DNA of 64,000 nt from Amaricoccus sp003258405. Lineage in GTDB: Bacteria > Pseudomonadota > Alphaproteobacteria > Rhodobacterales > Rhodobacteraceae. The DNA lies in assembly GCF_043226085.1 (NCBI RefSeq), contig NZ_CP171227.1, positions 25,627-89,626 on the forward strand, written 5' to 3'. A model generated the notes under the pieces. That model was not told the DNA's origin. It was given only the letters and a program-made list of their open reading frames with translations, and made no database searches. Below, one piece after another: positions 60,303 to 64,000 of this stretch; position 1 is the stretch's first letter, and every line of letters begins with the position of its first letter. The position numbers and the translations under genes were made by a program.

Positions 60303-63300
60303 ATGGGCACGTTCAATTTCGGTCTCGAGGCGGGGCTTGTCCTGGCAGGGCTTCTGCTGTTCCTGCCCGCCTGGTTCTGGGCCCGGCGCAGGCGGCGGAT
60401 GGCCCGCGAGATCGAAACCGGCGCCATGCCCGAAGCTGCGCCCGCCGTTCCGGGCGAGGAAGCCATCCGCGAGAGCGGCCGGCGGGGCCGCACCGAGGCC
60501 CGGCTTGCCGCCATCGAGACGCTGCAGGCCGATCTCGCCGCTCGGATCGATGCGCTGGTCTCGGAGCAGAACGCGCCGGAGGAGCGCCTTCAGGCCGTGG
60601 CGAGTCAGCTTCTGAGCCTGATCCGGGACAAGAACGCCACCTTCGAGACGGCGCTGGCCGGGCTCGACCAGCTTCGGGCACGGCTTCGGGCGCTCGAACA
60701 GGTGGGCGAGCTCGCGGAATCGCGCGGCCTCATCGACGGGCTCACTGCGCGGCTTGACGAGATGCAGAGCACCCATGCCGCTGCGGCGGCGGCCGTCGAG
60801 CGGCGCATGGCCATGCTCGAGGCCCCGGCGGTGAATCCCTTCTCGGAGATCTCCGAGCAGCTCACCCGGCTCTATACCCAGAAGGACGATGCCATCGAAG
60901 CGCTGCTCGACCGGCTTGGCCCGATTGAAAGACGGTTGAGCGAGATCGAGGGCCGCCGTCCCGGCCGCGATGCCGTGCTCGCCCGCCTCGAGGCCCAGCT
61001 CGCCGCACTTCAGGAAGATCAGGCCGAGGCCGGCGGCGCGCTGGCCGAACTGCAGTCCGGGCTCGGGGAGGTGGCGGCTCTCGGCGATGCATTTGCCGCC
61101 CTCCGGGCCGAGAAGACGCAGATGATCGAGCGGATTGCCGGACGGGTCGAGGCGGTCGAGCAGGACATGATCCAGATGAGCCCGCAGGGGCTGCTCGCTT
61201 CCTTCACCGAGCGGCTGGAGAGCCTCCGGGCGCTTCATGCCGCAAGCGAGACCGCGCTCAAGGACCGGATTGCCGCGCTGGAAAGTCCGGCCGCGAACCC
61301 GTTCGCCGAGATCTCCGAACAGCTCACCGCGCTCTATGCCCAGAAGGATGCGACGGTGGAGACGATGCTCGCCCGGCTCGGCCCGCTCGAGGCGCGGCTT
61401 TCCGGGATCGAGCGCGGCCTGACCGCACGGCTCGATGCGATGGACTGGGGCCAGAACGAGATCGCCGCCCGCCTCGCGCCGATGGAGACGAAACTCGCCG
61501 GGATCGGCGAGGGGCCGTCGGTGGCGGAGACCCGGGCCGCCCTCGAGCGCGTTTCCGAGCGGCTCGAGGCCCTGCGCCTTGCCCATGCCGCGGGCGATGC
61601 CGCAACCGCAGAGCGCCTCGCCGCGCTGGAAAATCCGGACGCGAATCCCTTCGCGGAGATTTCCGACCAGCTCACTGCGCTTTATGCGCAGAAGGATGCC
61701 ACGGTGGAGACGGTCTTTGCCCGGCTCGCGCCGCTAGAAGCCAAGCTCGACAGCCTCGAGGAGACCCTCACCGCGCAGGATCCGCAGGGGATGCTCGACC
61801 GCTTCGCCGAACGGCTTGACGCGCTGCGCGCCGCCCATGCCGCGAGCGAGACTGCGCTCAGGGACCGTCTCGCGGCGCTGGAGAACCCCGGCGCGAATCC
61901 CTTCGCGGAGATTTCCGACCAGCTCACTGCGCTCTATGCGCAGAAGGATGCCACGGTGGAGACGGTTTTCGCCCGGCTCGCGCCGCTGGAGGAAAAGCTT
62001 GCCGAGGTTACGCAGACGCTCGCCGCGCAGAACCCGCAGGCGGTGCTCGAGCGTTTCGCCGAGCGGTTGGAGGCGCTGCGGGGCGCTCATGCCGCAAGCG
62101 AGACGGCGCTCCGGGACAGGATCGCCGCCCTCGAGGATCCGGCCGCAAACCCGTTTGCCGAGATCTCGGATCAGCTTACCGCCCTTTATGCCCAGAAGGA
62201 TGCGACGGCAGAGATGGTAATCTCTCGTCTCGCACCCTTGGAGGCGAAGCTTGCTGAAATGGAGCGGATCCTGCCGGAACTCGATCCGGACGCCCGGCTC
62301 GCCAGCCTCGACGAACGCCTCGAGGCGCTTGGCAGGCGCCATAGTTCTGGAGATGCTGCTCTGCGCGGCCAGATCGAGCAGCTTGCCGACACCCAGATGG
62401 ACATGCGCAGCGATTTCGCCGCGCTTCGGGCCGAGACCGTTTCGGTCGACATCATCGCCGAGCGGCTCGAGGGGCTCCATGCCCAGAAGGACGCGCTTTC
62501 CCAGGCGCTGCTCAACCGCATGATGCATCTCGAGCAGGAGGTCATGGCGCGCGACCCCGAAGTGGCGCTCGAGCGCTTCGCTGAGCGGTTGGAGACGCTG
62601 CGCGCCGCCCATGCCGCGAGCGAGACTGCGCTCAGGGACCGGCTCGCGGCGCTGGAGAACCCCGGCGCGAATCCCTTCGCCGAGATCTCCGAGCAACTCA
62701 CCGCGCTCTACGCCCAGAAGGATGCGACCACCCAGACGATGCTCTCCCGCCTCGCGCCGCTGGAAGCAAAGCTCGCCGAGATGGAGCGGAGCCTCACGGC
62801 CCGGCTCGACACCCTCGACTGGAGCCAGGACGAGGTCACCTCGCGCCTCGCGCCGCTGGAAGTCAAGCTCGACAGCCTCGAGGAAACCCTCGTCGCGCAG
62901 GATCCGCAGGGGATGCTTGACCGCTTCGCCGAACGGCTTGACGCGCTCCGTGCCACCCATGCCGCGAGCGAGACGGCGTTGAAAGACCGGCTTGCAGCGT
63001 TGGAGAACCCCGGTGCGAATCCCTTCGCCGAGATCTCCGATCAGCTCACTGCGCTCTATGCGCAGAAGGATGCGACGGTGGAGACGGTCTTTGCCCGGCT
63101 CGCACCGCTGGAAGCCAAGCTCGACAGCCTCGAGGAGACCCTCGCCGCGCAGGATCCGCAGGGGATGCTTGACCGCTTCGCCGAACGGCTTGACGCGCTC
63201 CGTGCCACCCATGCCGCGAGCGAGACGGCGTTGAAAGACCGGCTTGCGGCGCTGGAGAACCCCGGTGCGAATCCCTTCGCCGAGATCTCCGATCAGCTCA

Positions 63301-64000
63301 CTGCGCTCTATGCGCAGAAGGATGCGACGGTGGAGACGGTCTTTGCCCGGCTCGCACCGCTGGAAGCCAAGCTCGACAGCCTCGAGGAGACCCTCGCCGC
63401 GCAGGATCCGCAGGGGATGCTTGACCGCTTCGCCGAACGGCTTGACGCGCTCCGTGCCACCCATGCCGCGAGCGAGACGGCGTTGAAAGACCGGCTCGCG
63501 GCGCTGGAGAACCCCGGCGCGAATCCCTTCGCCGAGATCTCCGACCAGCTCACTGCGCTCTATGCGCAGAAGGATGCGACGGTGGAGACGGTCTTTGCCC
63601 GGCTCGCACCGCTGGAAGCCAAGCTCGACAGCCTCGAGGAGACCCTCGCCGCGCAGGATCCGCAGGGGATGCTTGACCGCTTCGCCGAACGGCTTGACGC
63701 GCTCCGTGCCACCCATGCCGCGAGCGAGACGGCGTTGAAAGACCGGCTCGCGGCGCTGGAGAACCCCGGCGCGAATCCCTTCGCCGAGATCTCCGACCAG
63801 CTCACCCGGCTCTATGCGCAGAAGGATGCGACGGTGGAGACGGTCTTTGCCCGGCTCGCACCGCTGGAAGCCAAGCTCGACAGCCTCGAGGAGACCCTCG
63901 CCGCGCAGGATCCGCAGGGGATGCTTGACCGCTTCGCCGAACGGCTTGACGCGCTCCGTGCCACCCATGCCGCGAGCGAGACGGCGTTGAAAGACCGGCT
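60303..64000 (+). CDS. Giant membrane-anchored coiled-coil repeat protein, 3-prime end missing
   Basis: The frame from the ATG at 60303 is open to the last base, giving at least 1232 residues, and the gene continues outside. Residues 8-26 (LEAGLVLAGLLLFLPAWFW) are one membrane helix followed by ARRRRRM, so the long C-terminal part should lie in the cytoplasm. From residue 60 on it is alpha-helical coiled coil built of units beginning NPFAEISDQLTALYAQKDAT. These start at residues 178, 332, 448, 532, 616, 790, 906, 990, 1074 and 1158, that is at 84-residue spacing or 116 where a longer unit is present. Function is unknown; a cytoskeletal or polar scaffold is possible. I do not recognise a family name. 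Confidence 0.85.
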   Translation, partial: MGTFNFGLEAGLVLAGLLLFLPAWFWARRRRRMAREIETGAMPEAAPAVPGEEAIRESGRRGRTEARLAAIETLQADLAARIDALVSEQNAPEERLQAVASQLLSLIRDKNATFETALAGLDQLRARLRALEQVGELAESRGLIDGLTARLDEMQSTHAAAAAAVERRMAMLEAPAVNPFSEISEQLTRLYTQKDDAIEALLDRLGPIERRLSEIEGRRPGRDAVLARLEAQLAALQEDQAEAGGALAELQSGLGEVAALGDAFAALRAEKTQMIERIAGRVEAVEQDMIQMSPQGLLASFTERLESLRALHAASETALKDRIAALESPAANPFAEISEQLTALYAQKDATVETMLARLGPLEARLSGIERGLTARLDAMDWGQNEIAARLAPMETKLAGIGEGPSVAETRAALERVSERLEALRLAHAAGDAATAERLAALENPDANPFAEISDQLTALYAQKDATVETVFARLAPLEAKLDSLEETLTAQDPQGMLDRFAERLDALRAAHAASETALRDRLAALENPGANPFAEISDQLTALYAQKDATVETVFARLAPLEEKLAEVTQTLAAQNPQAVLERFAERLEALRGAHAASETALRDRIAALEDPAANPFAEISDQLTALYAQKDATAEMVISRLAPLEAKLAEMERILPELDPDARLASLDERLEALGRRHSSGDAALRGQIEQLADTQMDMRSDFAALRAETVSVDIIAERLEGLHAQKDALSQALLNRMMHLEQEVMARDPEVALERFAERLETLRAAHAASETALRDRLAALENPGANPFAEISEQLTALYAQKDATTQTMLSRLAPLEAKLAEMERSLTARLDTLDWSQDEVTSRLAPLEVKLDSLEETLVAQDPQGMLDRFAERLDALRATHAASETALKDRLAALENPGANPFAEISDQLTALYAQKDATVETVFARLAPLEAKLDSLEETLAAQDPQGMLDRFAERLDALRATHAASETALKDRLAALENPGANPFAEISDQLTALYAQKDATVETVFARLAPLEAKLDSLEETLAAQDPQGMLDRFAERLDALRATHAASETALKDRLAALENPGANPFAEISDQLTALYAQKDATVETVFARLAPLEAKLDSLEETLAAQDPQGMLDRFAERLDALRATHAASETALKDRLAALENPGANPFAEISDQLTRLYAQKDATVETVFARLAPLEAKLDSLEETLAAQDPQGMLDRFAERLDALRATHAASETALKDR
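62856..64000 (+). repeat. Nearly identical 252-base tandem repeats
   Basis: Units of 252 bases (84 codons) recur with anchors at 63018, 63270, 63522 and 63774, and the fragment from 62856 already matches the unit. Between copies only a few bases differ (for example cttgcggcg versus ctcgcggcg). More diverged units with the same period lie at 61644-62148. The array continues to the end of the window. Confidence 0.95.

Noticed and set aside
61734..63968. Long minus-strand frame of 744 codons with repeats, opposite the coiled-coil gene
   Set aside because: It is the antisense shadow of the 252-base repeats. The plus frame has a start, a membrane helix and heptad pattern, while the minus frame yields an arginine-, glycine- and histidine-rich product without a fold.
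62856..64000. CRISPR array or satellite DNA
   Set aside because: The repeat is 252 bases long without spacers, in frame, and codes for a regular coiled coil.

Overview
The window is a very GC-rich stretch whose gene content points to an alphaproteobacterium of the Rhodobacteraceae (Rhodobacter, Paracoccus and roseobacter group). The evidence is a RepA-type plasmid initiator of the family used by roseobacter replicons, an exosortase D with a VPLPA-CTERM protein, an Rcc01079-like gene transfer agent spike-base protein, and a CtrA-type TTAA-N7-TTAAC box. A replication and partition module (repA, iterons, parAB, parS-like palindromes) near the middle shows that the DNA is an extrachromosomal replicon. 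A complete tRNA-Ser(GGA) gene suggests it may be a chromid rather than a dispensable plasmid.

Layout. 1-13.9 kb: chemotaxis and motility genes (cheR end, MCP, cheB, cheD, an atypical fliM). They are interleaved with a glycosyltransferase, a sulfotransferase and an orphan pair resembling gene transfer agent head spikes (2277-7212). 13.9-24.5 kb: a minus-strand glycan block with glycosyltransferases, two sulfotransferases, a UDP-xylose synthase type decarboxylase and a small VPLPA-CTERM protein. 24.8-30.1 kb: divergent repA and parAB around an iteron origin, three identical 20-bp palindromes, and an ArsR/SRPBCC cassette. 30.2-43.9 kb: tRNA-Ser, a GMC oxidoreductase, two more sulfotransferases, a CDP-sugar type gene set (rfbF, SDR, rfbC-like, SAF oxidoreductase, aldo/keto reductase) and three glycosyltransferases. 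44.1-60.2 kb: an exosortase-linked exopolysaccharide locus with exosortase D, outer-membrane barrel, export protein, BY-kinase, Wzz-like protein, ExeA-like ATPase, priming sugar transferase, TPR lipoprotein, acyltransferase, FkbH-ACP pair and an Alg14/Alg13-like transferase. A BLUF blue-light sensor sits inside this locus. 60.3 kb to the end: a giant membrane-anchored coiled-coil protein with 84-residue repeats that runs out of the window.

Together the genes read as a swim-or-stick replicon: chemotaxis and a motor-switch protein at one end, and synthesis, export, sulfation and surface anchoring of a polysaccharide over most of the rest. This resembles the RepA-type biofilm plasmids known from roseobacters, but the sugar genes here are not the usual complete dTDP-rhamnose set. 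Five different sulfotransferases and an FkbH-ACP pair suggest a sulfated and possibly glyceryl-modified polymer. The least expected elements are the orphan spike pair (capsule-binding in Rhodobacter capsulatus), the giant repeat protein with nearly identical DNA repeats, and the partition palindromes that bracket an accessory cassette. Functions are assigned by recognition of motifs and families only; no database search was run.
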